A stretch of 45,021 nucleotides of DNA, taken from the NCBI RefSeq assembly GCF_004348665.1, contig NZ_SMKM01000021.1:1-45021 (forward strand), read 5' to 3'. Position numbers and translations under genes: made by a program. Positions 1-8,799 of this stretch are shown piece after piece. The stretch is from Actinomadura sp. GC306 (GTDB lineage Bacteria; Actinomycetota; Actinomycetes; Streptosporangiales; Streptosporangiaceae). The stretch's first letter is position 1, and every line of letters begins with the position of its first letter. The notes beneath the pieces are model-generated. The model was not told the DNA's origin. It worked only from the letters and a program-made list of their open reading frames with translations, and did not search any database.

Positions 1-2
1 CC

Positions 3-998
3 CCTGCCCCGTCCGGCGCACAGGCTCCCCCGGCGGGCCCCACCCGGACGAACAGGCTCGCGATCGTCGCGCTGGTCACCGGCGTCCTCGGCCTCGTGCT
101 GCTCGCGGTCGGCTTCGGCATCGCGGCGCTCCTGCAGGCCGGAGGGCGCGGTGAGAAGGGCAAGGGCCTGGCCATCGGCGGCCTCGTGGCGGCCGGCGTC
201 TGGACGGTGGGCGGGGTGGTCGCCCTCCTCCTCACCGCCGGCTCGATGCTGATCGTCGAGCGCGACGAGTCCGGGAACGTCACCGGCGAGGGCCGGACGA
301 TGGCCGAGGCGCTGCGGACCGGTGACTGCTTCGACGGGTTCGACGGGGACGAGGCGAAGTTCCTGGTGACGGCGCTGCCCTGCTCGCAGCCGCACGACGG
401 CGAGGTCATCGCCAAGGTGCAGCTGTCCGGCGACGCGTATCCCGGCGACGAGCAGGTGGCCAAGATGGCCGACGAGGCGTGCTACCTCAAGAACGACCAT
501 CTGCAGAAGAGCCGGCACGCCGCGGACCTGGAGCCGTACAACATCTGGCCCATCCGCACGACCTGGAACGACGGCGACCGCCAGGTGGTCTGCCTGATGC
601 ACTACACCGGCGCCGAGCCGCTCACCTCACCGCTCGGCGAGACCCTCGACCCGGGCCTGAGGCTCTGGGACGAACTGACCGCCGGGGACTGCCTCACCGA
701 ATGGGACGACGAGTCGTTCGCCCAGCGCGTCGTCCCCTGCGCCAAGGGGTACCGGATCCAGGTGTACGCGACCTTCGCGATGGAGGCGGGCCCCTACCCC
801 GGCGAGAAGGGGGCGGAACGCAGGGCCGAGCGCGGCTGCGAGCAGCGGCAGGTGCGGATCTTCCGCGGCCACCGGCTGCCGGACCTGGTCTGGGCGCTGT
901 ACCCCGAAGAGTGGGAGTGGGAGGCCGGGCAGCGCACCGCCGTCTGCTTCGGCGAGAGCGAGAAGCGCACGCTCAAGAAGCCGATGCTCCCCCGCTGA
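3..998 (+). CDS. DUF4190/septum-formation-domain membrane protein (5' truncated)
   Basis: The reading frame is open from the window edge, so the N-terminus is missing. What is visible starts with a Pro/Ala-rich cytoplasmic stretch. Two hydrophobic segments follow, separated by a short charged loop (GGRGEKGKG), which is the usual DUF4190 arrangement. The extracytoplasmic part has two similar modules, each with a GDCF/GDCL start and a later PC motif followed by H or K (LPCSQPHDGEV near 375-410, VPCAKGY near 735-755). This pattern matches the actinobacterial Septum_form family. These proteins are membrane anchored with disulfide-bonded outer domains, and no biochemical role is established. An internal methionine at 96 exists, but coding character continues upstream of it. 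The family assignment is from motif recall only. Confidence 0.75.
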   Translation, partial: PAPSGAQAPPAGPTRTNRLAIVALVTGVLGLVLLAVGFGIAALLQAGGRGEKGKGLAIGGLVAAGVWTVGGVVALLLTAGSMLIVERDESGNVTGEGRTMAEALRTGDCFDGFDGDEAKFLVTALPCSQPHDGEVIAKVQLSGDAYPGDEQVAKMADEACYLKNDHLQKSRHAADLEPYNIWPIRTTWNDGDRQVVCLMHYTGAEPLTSPLGETLDPGLRLWDELTAGDCLTEWDDESFAQRVVPCAKGYRIQVYATFAMEAGPYPGEKGAERRAERGCEQRQVRIFRGHRLPDLVWALYPEEWEWEAGQRTAVCFGESEKRTLKKPMLPR

Positions 999-1061
999 CC
1001 CGCACCCGGTACCACCGTGAGCGCCTGCCGCCCGTGAATGCGCGCCACCCGTGAACGCGAA

Positions 1062-1090
1062 CCGCCGGTGCCCGTTCCGGGCACCGGCGG
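1062..1090. terminator. Bidirectional hairpin terminator between convergent genes
   Basis: A perfect 12-bp GC-rich stem (1062-1073 with 1079-1090) closes a 5-nt loop. It lies between the stop of the upstream membrane gene and the stop of secDF. There is no T-tract, as is usual in actinomycetes. Confidence 0.8.
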
Positions 1091-1111
1091 TACGGGTGAT
1101 GGGAAGCGCCG

Positions 1112-3394
1112 CTAGACGACGGCTCCCGAACTGTCGGACGTTCGGCGGACGGGCGCCTTGGGCTTGTCCTTCGGCTGCGGCGGCGGGGACTTCGCGTACT
1201 TCTCCAGCACGATCGCCACCGGCGTCGCGGTGAACACGCTGGAGTACGTCCCGACCACGATGCCGATCAGCAGCGCGATGGCGAAGTCCATCAGCGAGTC
1301 GCCGCCGAGGACGGCCAGCGCACCCAGGATGAACAGCGCACCCATACCGGTGTTGATCGTCCGCGGGACGGTCTGCAGGGTGCCCTTGTTCGCGATGTCG
1401 GCGAACCTGCCCTTCGGATTGTCGCCCCACAGCTCCCGGATGCGGTCGAACACCACCACCGAGTCGTTCACCGAGTAACCGATGATCGTGAGCAGCGAGG
1501 CCAGGAACACCCCGTCGATCGGTTTGCCGAGCCACGCGAAGACACCCGCGACGATCATGATGTCGTGGAACATCGCGACCACCGCGCCGGTCGCGAACGT
1601 CCAGCGGAATCTGATCGTCAGGTAGGCGAGCTGCGCCAGCAGCGCGACGCCGAGGGCGATCAGCGCCTTGGCGCGCAGCTCGTCGCCCAGGCTGGGCCCG
1701 ATCAGCTCGTCGCGGATCTTGGTGGCCCCGCCGCCCTCCTTGCCGAGGGCGTCCCCGATGCGCTTCTCCTCCTCGTTGGTGAGGTCGCTCGTCCGGACGG
1801 AGATGTCGGATTCACCCGAGCTCTGCACGATGGCGCGCGGGAACCCGGCGTCGGAGACGGCCTGGCGGGCGTCGTCGATGTCGAGCGGGCGGCTCGTGGA
1901 GTACTCGACGATGCGGCCGCCGGTGAACTCGACGCCGAAGTTGAGCCCCTGGGTGAAGATCCCGAGCGCGGCGGCGACGACCGCGACGCCGGAGATCATG
2001 AGCCAGAGCCGGCGGCGCTTCATCAGGTCGGGGCCGCGCTCGTTCAGCCACTTGCGGATGCGCCCGGCGCCGCTGAGGCCGCCGGCCCTGCCCTTGGTGA
2101 GCTTGGGGAACCGCGCGGCGGCGGCGTCGGTGAGGACGCGGCTGACCAGCATCGCGGAGATGAGGGAGCCGACGACACCGATGGTGAGGGTGACACCGAA
2201 GCCCCGCACCGGCCCGGAGGCCAGGAAGAACAGCAGCGCACCGGCGAGCAGGGTGGTGACGGCGGTGTCCGCGATCGCCGACCACGCCTTGTTGAACCCG
2301 GTGGCCAGCACCGAGCGCGCCCTGCGGCTCGGGTGCGCCGACAGCTCCTCTCTCGCGCGTTCGAAGGCGAGCACGTTCGCGTCGATCGCCATGCCGATGG
2401 CCAGGACGAACCCGGCCAGGCCGGGCAAGGTCAGCGTCGCCCCGATCGCGACGAGGGCGCCGTAGGAGATCAGCGCGTACCCGGCGAGGGCCACGGTGGC
2501 GAGGAGGCCGACGAGGCGGTAGACCGCGACGATGAACAGCCCGGTCAGGATGATGCCGATGACGGCGGCCTTGGCGCTGGCCTCGATCGCCTCGTCGCCC
2601 AGCGTCGGGCCGACCACCCGCTGCTCGATGATCTCCACGGGCACGGGGAGCGCGCCGCCCTCGATGAGGGCCGCGAGGTCCTTGGCCTCGTCGGCGCCGA
2701 AGTCGCCGGTGATCTGGGTCGAGCCGCCGGTGATGCCGACGCCGCAGGGCACGCTCTGGGTCACCTGCGGCGAGGAGATCACCTTGCCGTCCAGGACGAT
2801 CGCGACCCGCCGCTCGTCGCCGACCGCGCAGGCGGCCTTGGCCGTCACCTGCTCCCACTTCTTGCCGCCGTCGCCCTTGAAGTCGACGTTGACGGCCCAG
2901 CCGCCGACGTTCTGCGGGTCGTAGGAGGCGCTCGCCTCGCCGATGCCCTCACCGGTGAGCACGGCGGGCCCGATCAGGATGGGCTGGCCGCTCTCGTCCG
3001 GCAGGACCTGCTGGCCCTTCGCCTTGTCGGGCTCCTGGCCGGTGTTGGCGAGCACGGGGTGTGCGGTGAGCTGGGCGGTCTTGCCGATCGCCTCGGTCGC
3101 CCGGGTCGGGTCCTGGACGTCGGGCAGCTCGACGATCAGCCGCCGGTCGCCGGACCGGGTGATCGACGACTCGGCCACGCCGAGGGCGTCGATGCGGCGC
3201 CGCATGACCTCCAGCGCGCGGTCGGTGGACTCGCGGTCGGCCTTGACCGTCGGCGAGTCCTGCGTTTCGAGGACGATCTGGGTGCCGCCACGGAGGTCGA
3301 GGCCGAGGCGGGCTTCCTTGGTGTAGGCGAAGTAGAAGGATGTGGCGAGCACGGCGAGTGCCAGTACCGCCCGCACCAGGTTGGCGCGGTTCAA
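1112..3394 (-). CDS. secDF: SecDF fusion protein translocase subunit
   Basis: About 760 residues joining SecD and SecF in one chain. The SecD half begins with a membrane anchor, then GLDLRGGT, a periplasmic P1 region (RRRIDALGV) and five further membrane helices. The SecF half begins around KRRRLWLMISG and carries NFGVEFTGG plus six predicted helices. The family uses the proton-motive force to pull exported proteins through SecYEG. I choose a TTG start at 3394 because GGAGG lies 7 nt upstream and the anchor follows at once; the frame stays open far upstream but with low-complexity shadow sequence. Actinomycetes usually have separate secD and secF next to yajC and ruvB. Here neither is present, so this is probably the second, fused copy. 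Convergent with the gene upstream. Confidence 0.92.
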   Translation of the reverse strand: MNRANLVRAVLALAVLATSFYFAYTKEARLGLDLRGGTQIVLETQDSPTVKADRESTDRALEVMRRRIDALGVAESSITRSGDRRLIVELPDVQDPTRATEAIGKTAQLTAHPVLANTGQEPDKAKGQQVLPDESGQPILIGPAVLTGEGIGEASASYDPQNVGGWAVNVDFKGDGGKKWEQVTAKAACAVGDERRVAIVLDGKVISSPQVTQSVPCGVGITGGSTQITGDFGADEAKDLAALIEGGALPVPVEIIEQRVVGPTLGDEAIEASAKAAVIGIILTGLFIVAVYRLVGLLATVALAGYALISYGALVAIGATLTLPGLAGFVLAIGMAIDANVLAFERAREELSAHPSRRARSVLATGFNKAWSAIADTAVTTLLAGALLFFLASGPVRGFGVTLTIGVVGSLISAMLVSRVLTDAAAARFPKLTKGRAGGLSGAGRIRKWLNERGPDLMKRRRLWLMISGVAVVAAALGIFTQGLNFGVEFTGGRIVEYSTSRPLDIDDARQAVSDAGFPRAIVQSSGESDISVRTSDLTNEEEKRIGDALGKEGGGATKIRDELIGPSLGDELRAKALIALGVALLAQLAYLTIRFRWTFATGAVVAMFHDIMIVAGVFAWLGKPIDGVFLASLLTIIGYSVNDSVVVFDRIRELWGDNPKGRFADIANKGTLQTVPRTINTGMGALFILGALAVLGGDSLMDFAIALLIGIVVGTYSSVFTATPVAIVLEKYAKSPPPQPKDKPKAPVRRTSDSSGAVV

Positions 3395-3455
3395 AAGGGG
3401 ACCTCCACGGAGCTTCGGCTCCGCGCGGCTGCGCGCGGAACCGCGGACGAAAGGG

Positions 3456-3917
3456 TCAGGTGCGCGTGGAGGCGGGCGGGGCGCGCCCGCGCGGGACGCC
3501 CTCCGCCGCGGGAACGGGCGCGGTGCCGGCGGCCGCGGGCCGGATGGCGCGGACGGCCGGCGGCCGGGCGTCGGTGCCGGGCACCGGGAGCGCCGCGGGC
3601 GCGGGCTGTGCCTCGGCCGCGTCCGGCGCGGCGGCCTGCCGCGTGGGCGCGGTGGCCACGGTGCCGCCGGTGGCCGCGGTCGGCGCGTGGCCGCCCGGGT
3701 GCGGCCTGGCGGAGGCGCGGCTGCGGGTGGGGGCGTGCTGGGCCACCCAGGTCCGGACGGCGGAGACCGTCCCGGTGGCGGAGCCCCCGGCCTGCGCTCC
3801 GGATCCGGCACCGGATCCGGCCCCGAAACCCGTCGGCGCGGCCACGAAGCCGAGGAGGCCGAGCGTGAGGACGAGGAGCCGGGCGAGGGGGAGGACCGGC
3901 CGCGGTGGCTCGCGCAT
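3456..3917 (-). CDS. Small Ala/Pro-rich putative secreted protein
   Basis: 153 residues. The first 35 look like a signal peptide or anchor (basic start, then LARLLVLTLGLLGFVAAP). The rest is Ala/Pro/Thr-rich with no recognisable domain. ATG is preceded by GGAGGAGCGG, a good ribosome site. The stop lies 61 bp before the secDF start on the same strand, so the two may be cotranscribed. No function can be assigned. In such GC-rich DNA a low-complexity frame can be spurious, but the ribosome site and hydrophobic start favour a real gene. A 7-bp stem (3420-3439) lies between this gene and secDF. Confidence 0.5.
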   Translation of the reverse strand: MREPPRPVLPLARLLVLTLGLLGFVAAPTGFGAGSGAGSGAQAGGSATGTVSAVRTWVAQHAPTRSRASARPHPGGHAPTAATGGTVATAPTRQAAAPDAAEAQPAPAALPVPGTDARPPAVRAIRPAAAGTAPVPAAEGVPRGRAPPASTRT

Positions 3918-4259
3918 TCCGCTCCTCCGCTCGGCTGGGTCGGCTGCCCGGTGGGAGCCCGGTTCCGGATGGCGCCGCCCACGATGCCGGGGCGGCGGCG
4001 GGCGGTCCAGTCAACCTAACCCAGGTTCAGGTTAGGGGAGCACGGTTCGCGCACCGTTGACAAAACACGAGACGGAATTCCCGTCAAGGTGAGCCGGCGT
4101 GACAAAGGCGTGCCCTTCCCCGCCCCGGCGCGCGTGCCAGCGAACACGAAGGCGTGTCCGGATGCGGCCAGGCCGGAATCGGCCTGCAGCCATTGTCCGG
4201 CCGACAAAAGCGAATTACCTTCGCGTACGCCCACCCCGAACCGGACAGAGGAGTATCCG
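3918..4259. other. 342-bp divergent intergenic region
   Basis: This gap separates the small secreted protein (minus) from the four-cysteine secreted protein (plus). No convincing gene is visible. It holds the inverted repeat at 4015-4036 and presumably both promoters. The stretch from about 4010 to 4260 is noticeably less GC-rich than its surroundings. Confidence 0.6.
4015..4036. promoter_or_regulatory. Inverted repeat, candidate operator
   Basis: CCTAACC (4015-4021) and its exact complement GGTTAGG (4030-4036) are separated by 8 nt. The spacer contains a further GGTT-like element. It lies between two divergent genes, so it could serve as an operator for either. The regulator is unknown. Confidence 0.4.
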
Positions 4260-4922
4260 GTGGCACGTTTCAGACAGGTCGCTGTTCTCGGTACCGCGGC
4301 GCTGACCGCGTTCGCACTGACAGCCGCCCCCGCCTCCGCCGCTACCACCACCATCCGCGCGGGCTCGGCGACCGCCGACCCCTACTCCGGCAACGTCCAG
4401 GCGTCGCTGCTCGGCGAGGCCTCCGTCTCCGCGTCGATCGGCAGCGGCTCGTGCAGCGAGTCCACCATGACCGGCTCGATCAACTCCGACGGCACCGGCC
4501 TCGCCATCGCCTCCGCGGGCTTCGGCGAGTGCACCGGCACCGCCGGCGTCACCATCACCACGCTGAACCTGCCCTGGACCGGCGGCGGCGTCGCGCACGA
4601 CCCGGCCGGCACCGACGGCCGGGACGCGACGGTCACCATCGCCAACTTCCGGGTCCGCGCGGTCGTGGACCTGTTCGGCGGCATCGGCTGCAACTTCGGC
4701 GGGACGCTCGCCGCGAACGGCTACAACGGCGACAACCCCGCGCGGCCGGACACCAGCAGCGGCGAGGCCCAGGTCGGCGTCAGCAACGCCACGGTGAACC
4801 GGCAGTCCGGCAGCCACTTCCTGTGCCCGTCCACCGCCCGGGTCACCGCGACCTACGCGCTGCAGGGCGAGACCACCCCCGGCTCCGGCACGTTCGACCA
4901 GTCCCTGTACGTGACGAGCTGA
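4260..4922 (+). CDS. Secreted beta-rich protein of unknown function
   Basis: 220 residues from a GTG start at 4260 with GAGGAG 6 nt upstream. The upstream extension of the frame has no signal-peptide character. A clear signal peptide (FRQVAVLGTAALTAFALTAAP) ends at an ASA-A cleavage site near residue 30. The mature part is rich in Gly, Ser, Thr and Ala with alternating hydrophobic residues, suggesting beta structure. It has four cysteines (GSGSCSES, FGECTG, GIGCNFGG, HFLCPS) that could form two disulfides. I recognise no enzyme motif. Similar proteins are common single genes in actinomycetes, but I cannot name a function. It is followed by a strong hairpin and the convergent glyS. Confidence 0.8.
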   Translation: MARFRQVAVLGTAALTAFALTAAPASAATTTIRAGSATADPYSGNVQASLLGEASVSASIGSGSCSESTMTGSINSDGTGLAIASAGFGECTGTAGVTITTLNLPWTGGGVAHDPAGTDGRDATVTIANFRVRAVVDLFGGIGCNFGGTLAANGYNGDNPARPDTSSGEAQVGVSNATVNRQSGSHFLCPSTARVTATYALQGETTPGSGTFDQSLYVTS

Positions 4923-4994
4923 CGCTCCCCGCCGGCTCCGTTACGAGCTCCCGACAGGCGTTCGCTCCCAGGGAAACGCTCCCATAGAAGGATG

Positions 4995-5025
4995 CGGGCC
5001 GCCCCCCACGCCGGGGGGCGGCCCG
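4995..5025. terminator. Bidirectional hairpin terminator
   Basis: A perfect 12-bp stem of G and C only (4996-5007 with 5013-5024), extended by one pair, closes a 5-nt loop. It lies between the convergent secreted-protein gene and glyS. Confidence 0.8.
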
Positions 5026-5060
5026 TAGCGCTTCCCGGCCGCGTGCCACGGCCGGCCGGC

Positions 5061-6449
<1,389 letters not shown>

Positions 6450-6620
6450 GAGAAATTCTCCATCCAACTGGCGGTCGGCGGGACAGTGAGTGCGCCCCGG
6501 TCCCGCGGCGACGGCGGGCGGGGGCGAATGTGATCCCCGGTGATGGCGGACGCGGCGCGGTCTACCGCGGCGCCCGCGAACGTCCCCAGCTTAGGGCACC
6601 GTGCCGCCTGGTAGGTGTAC

Positions 6621-7943
6621 CTAATACGCGAGGCCATCGGCGATGTTGCTGTCGATGTTGAGGGTGACTCCGCCGTGCGTCTCGTCGTGGTCCCCCCGGT
6701 ACTGCTTGATGCGGCGGTGCGGGCGCCACCAGTCGTCGGGGATGTACGGGTCGCCGTAGATCTCGGCCTTGCCGTTCCAGTGCGCGAACCAGATGCCTTC
6801 GGGCTTGCTGATGCCGGTGGCGCGGCCGACGTCGCGGATGCCGGAGGAGACGCTGCTGTAGAGGCAGGGCGTGTACCCCTCCGCCTTCAACTGCCGGACC
6901 CAGTTGTCGACGAACCGCAGGACCGCGGCCTTGCAGGCGCGCTTGCGGCTGTCGTACGCCTCCATGTCGAAGTAGATCGGGGCTTCGGCCGGGATGCCGA
7001 GCGCCTTGGCCTTGCGGGCGGCGTCCACGGCGGCCTTCCGGCCCTGCTTCGCGGCGTTCTTGGCGGTGAACTGCTGCGGGCGGTCGCCGCACGGGGCCTG
7101 CAGGCCGACGTAGGTGGGGGTGATGCGGTACCCCATCTCGCGGACCTCGCGCACCCACCCCTCGGTGAGGTTGGGCTGCGCGCATCCGCGTGCGGCGCCG
7201 CCGATGTAGATGTTGGTGACCTTGAACGACGGCCGCCACGCCTTCATCGCCGCGAGGGACGGTGCCGTGCAGGTGTCGAACCCCTTGCCCCGCACCCACC
7301 TCTTGGGCGCGTCCTCCGCGGTGCCCGGCTTCGCCTCGGCCGTCTCGGGAGCGGCCGGCGGGGTCGGGCCGGGATCGCTCGTCCGCGCCGGCTCGGGGAC
7401 GCGCGGCGCGGCCTTCCCGGTCAGCCGGGCGCCGCGCAGCATCCGCTGGAGCGCCGCCGGGTCCGTCCCGTACACGCCGGTGATCGTGACGCCGGCCTCG
7501 CGGAGGTCGAGCCGCATCTCGTGGCCGGCGGTCCGCGGGACCGTCAGCCGGGCGAGCGAGGCGCCGGTGACGCGCCGGGCGTCCGGCGGAGGCGCCGATC
7601 CACCGGAGGGCTGGATGTGCACGGCCTCGGTCCGGCCGACGATGCGGGCCGGGCAGGCGGGCTCCGGTCCCGGGCGGCCGAGGTAGAGGGCGCGCCGGTC
7701 GTAGCGGACGCACCGGAGCGGGTCCCGTTCGAGGTCGTGGACCTCCCAGCCGGCCGGGACCGGGACGCGCAGCCCCCGGTACTCGACGACGCGGTCCGCG
7801 TCGCGGGCCGGCCCATCGCCGCCCGCCACCGCGGAGGCCCGCTCGGACGCGGACCGCCCGGTGGCCGAGCCGAGCACGGCGACGGCGGGTATGGCCGTCG
7901 CCACCCCGCACAGGACGACGCTGAACAGGACGCCATGGCGCAT
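6621..7943 (-). CDS. Secreted DUF1906 (glycoside-hydrolase-like) protein
   Basis: 440 residues. An N-terminal signal peptide or anchor (GVLFSVVLCGVATAIPAVAVLG) is followed by about 150 residues without a recognised fold, then a Pro/Glu-rich linker near residues 180-215. The C-terminal 220 residues fit the DUF1906/Rv2525c-like TIM-barrel family: they open with GFDTCTAPS, continue with IYIGG, and have IYFDMEAYD where the acidic residues of the barrel lie. They close with a WFAHWNG strand and IKQYRGD near the end. Rv2525c is a cell-envelope protein in mycobacteria; catalytic activity of this family is not firmly established. ATG at 7943 has GGGGGA upstream. Acidic residues are conserved in the barrel, so a cell-wall glycan role is an inference. 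Confidence 0.85.
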   Translation of the reverse strand: MRHGVLFSVVLCGVATAIPAVAVLGSATGRSASERASAVAGGDGPARDADRVVEYRGLRVPVPAGWEVHDLERDPLRCVRYDRRALYLGRPGPEPACPARIVGRTEAVHIQPSGGSAPPPDARRVTGASLARLTVPRTAGHEMRLDLREAGVTITGVYGTDPAALQRMLRGARLTGKAAPRVPEPARTSDPGPTPPAAPETAEAKPGTAEDAPKRWVRGKGFDTCTAPSLAAMKAWRPSFKVTNIYIGGAARGCAQPNLTEGWVREVREMGYRITPTYVGLQAPCGDRPQQFTAKNAAKQGRKAAVDAARKAKALGIPAEAPIYFDMEAYDSRKRACKAAVLRFVDNWVRQLKAEGYTPCLYSSVSSGIRDVGRATGISKPEGIWFAHWNGKAEIYGDPYIPDDWWRPHRRIKQYRGDHDETHGGVTLNIDSNIADGLAY

Positions 7944-8087
7944 AGGTTGTCCCCCGGAGAACACGAGGTCCCCGGGCGGTCGTCCCCCGCAGGACCTACG
8001 GCATGATCGTGATGCCGCAAAGATGACCTTGGCGGGGGACGCGAAACGGGGGCCGGGCGCTTCTTGCCGGAGCCTTGACCTGCGAGA

Positions 8088-8372
8088 TCAGGCGGAGCTG
8101 ACGATCTCGTAGGCGCCCGGTTCGTCGACGGCCATGGCGGCGAGCGGGATGAACTGCAGCCGCACCTCGTAGGCGCCGAGGGCGCGGCGGTAGTGCCCGG
8201 CGCCGTCCCACTCGGTGACCAGGGCCCACAGGCCGGGGTCGTCGACGGTCCTGGCGAGCCGGCCGGAGCGGAAGCCGGGGCTGGCCGCGAGCGCCGTCAG
8301 CACCGCGCCCATGCGCCCCGCGAAGTCGTCGGAGTCCTCGCCCGGCACGCGGTACCGGGTTATCGCGATCAT
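8088..8372 (-). CDS. Antibiotic biosynthesis monooxygenase (ABM) domain protein
   Basis: 94 residues, a typical length for a single dimeric ferredoxin-like ABM domain. Visible features are the start IAITRYRV, the middle SPGFRSGRLARTVDDPGLWALVTEW and the later YRRALGAYEVR. Members range from quinol monooxygenases to haem-degrading and non-catalytic proteins, so the substrate cannot be predicted. The ribosome site is weak (TTGACGG next to the ATG). It stands alone, transcribed toward the DUF1906 gene and divergent from the next gene. The gap 7944-8087 holds inverted GC-rich repeats but no gene. Confidence 0.75.
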   Translation of the reverse strand: MIAITRYRVPGEDSDDFAGRMGAVLTALAASPGFRSGRLARTVDDPGLWALVTEWDGAGHYRRALGAYEVRLQFIPLAAMAVDEPGAYEIVSSA

Positions 8373-8446
8373 CCGTCAATCTTGGCAGCCGTTCCGCCGT
8401 GCTCCGTCCCGGCCTCTCCGGGATGCCGCGCGGTACGTTGGGGCGC

Positions 8447-8767
8447 GTGAATGCGCGAGGCGACCAGGCGGGCACGCGGGCGACCGGCGTGCGGGCGACG
8501 ATCGAGCGGTGGAGCGCGGCCCCGGTGGTGTTCCTGCACCGGATACCGCGCTGGACGCTGCTCGTCGCGGTGTTCGCGCTCCTGGCGATCGGCATGATCG
8601 GCACGGGCTGGGCGGCGGCCGCCGGGCTGCTGGCGCTGGCGGCCCTGCTGGCCTGGTTCGCCTACCTGAACTGGCCCGCCCTGGACGGTTCGGGAAGGCT
8701 CCTGCGGATCGTCGCACTGGCGGTTCTTGTCGGTTTTGCCGTGGGACGTGCGCTTGAACGGTTTTGA
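8447..8767 (+). CDS. Small three-helix membrane protein (DUF6703-like)
   Basis: 106 residues from a GTG start. A short basic cytoplasmic head (RATIERWS) precedes three hydrophobic segments (LLVAVFALLAIGMIG, AAAAGLLALAALLAWFAY and IVALAVLVGFAVG). A small conserved actinobacterial protein of this type is often labelled DUF6703; that match is from memory. No catalytic motif is visible. Its stop overlaps the -35 region of the znuA promoter, so it is transcribed toward znuA but ends before that promoter's start site. Confidence 0.65.
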   Translation: MNARGDQAGTRATGVRATIERWSAAPVVFLHRIPRWTLLVAVFALLAIGMIGTGWAAAAGLLALAALLAWFAYLNWPALDGSGRLLRIVALAVLVGFAVGRALERF

Positions 8768-8793
8768 CAACGGTTTTCATCTTCGTCCATAAT
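8764..8793 (+). promoter_or_regulatory. znuA promoter, predicted leaderless
   Basis: TTGACA (8764-8769) and CATAAT (8788-8793) are 18 bp apart, an excellent housekeeping-type promoter for a GC-rich actinomycete. The start site expected about 7 nt after the -10 box falls at 8800, exactly the GTG of znuA. No Shine-Dalgarno sequence lies before that GTG. Confidence 0.75.
8765..8779. promoter_or_regulatory. Zur box
   Basis: TGACAACGGTTTTCA is a 7-1-7 inverted repeat with one mismatch and resembles the actinobacterial Zur operator (TGAAAAtgATTTTCA type). It covers the -35 box of the znuA promoter, so zinc-loaded Zur bound here would block RNA polymerase. The regulator gene zur is the last gene of the same operon, which predicts autoregulation. 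Confidence 0.75.
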
Positions 8794-8799
8794 TGCGGG

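Noticed and set aside
1565..3868. 767-residue plus-strand frame opposite secDF
   Set aside because: Its Arg/Gly/Asp-rich composition is that of an antisense shadow of a high-GC gene, and secDF on the other strand has unmistakable family motifs.
6450..6620. Possible T-box riboswitch upstream of glyS
   Set aside because: No T-box consensus or specifier stem is visible in the 171-bp leader; actinobacterial T-boxes are typically at ileS.
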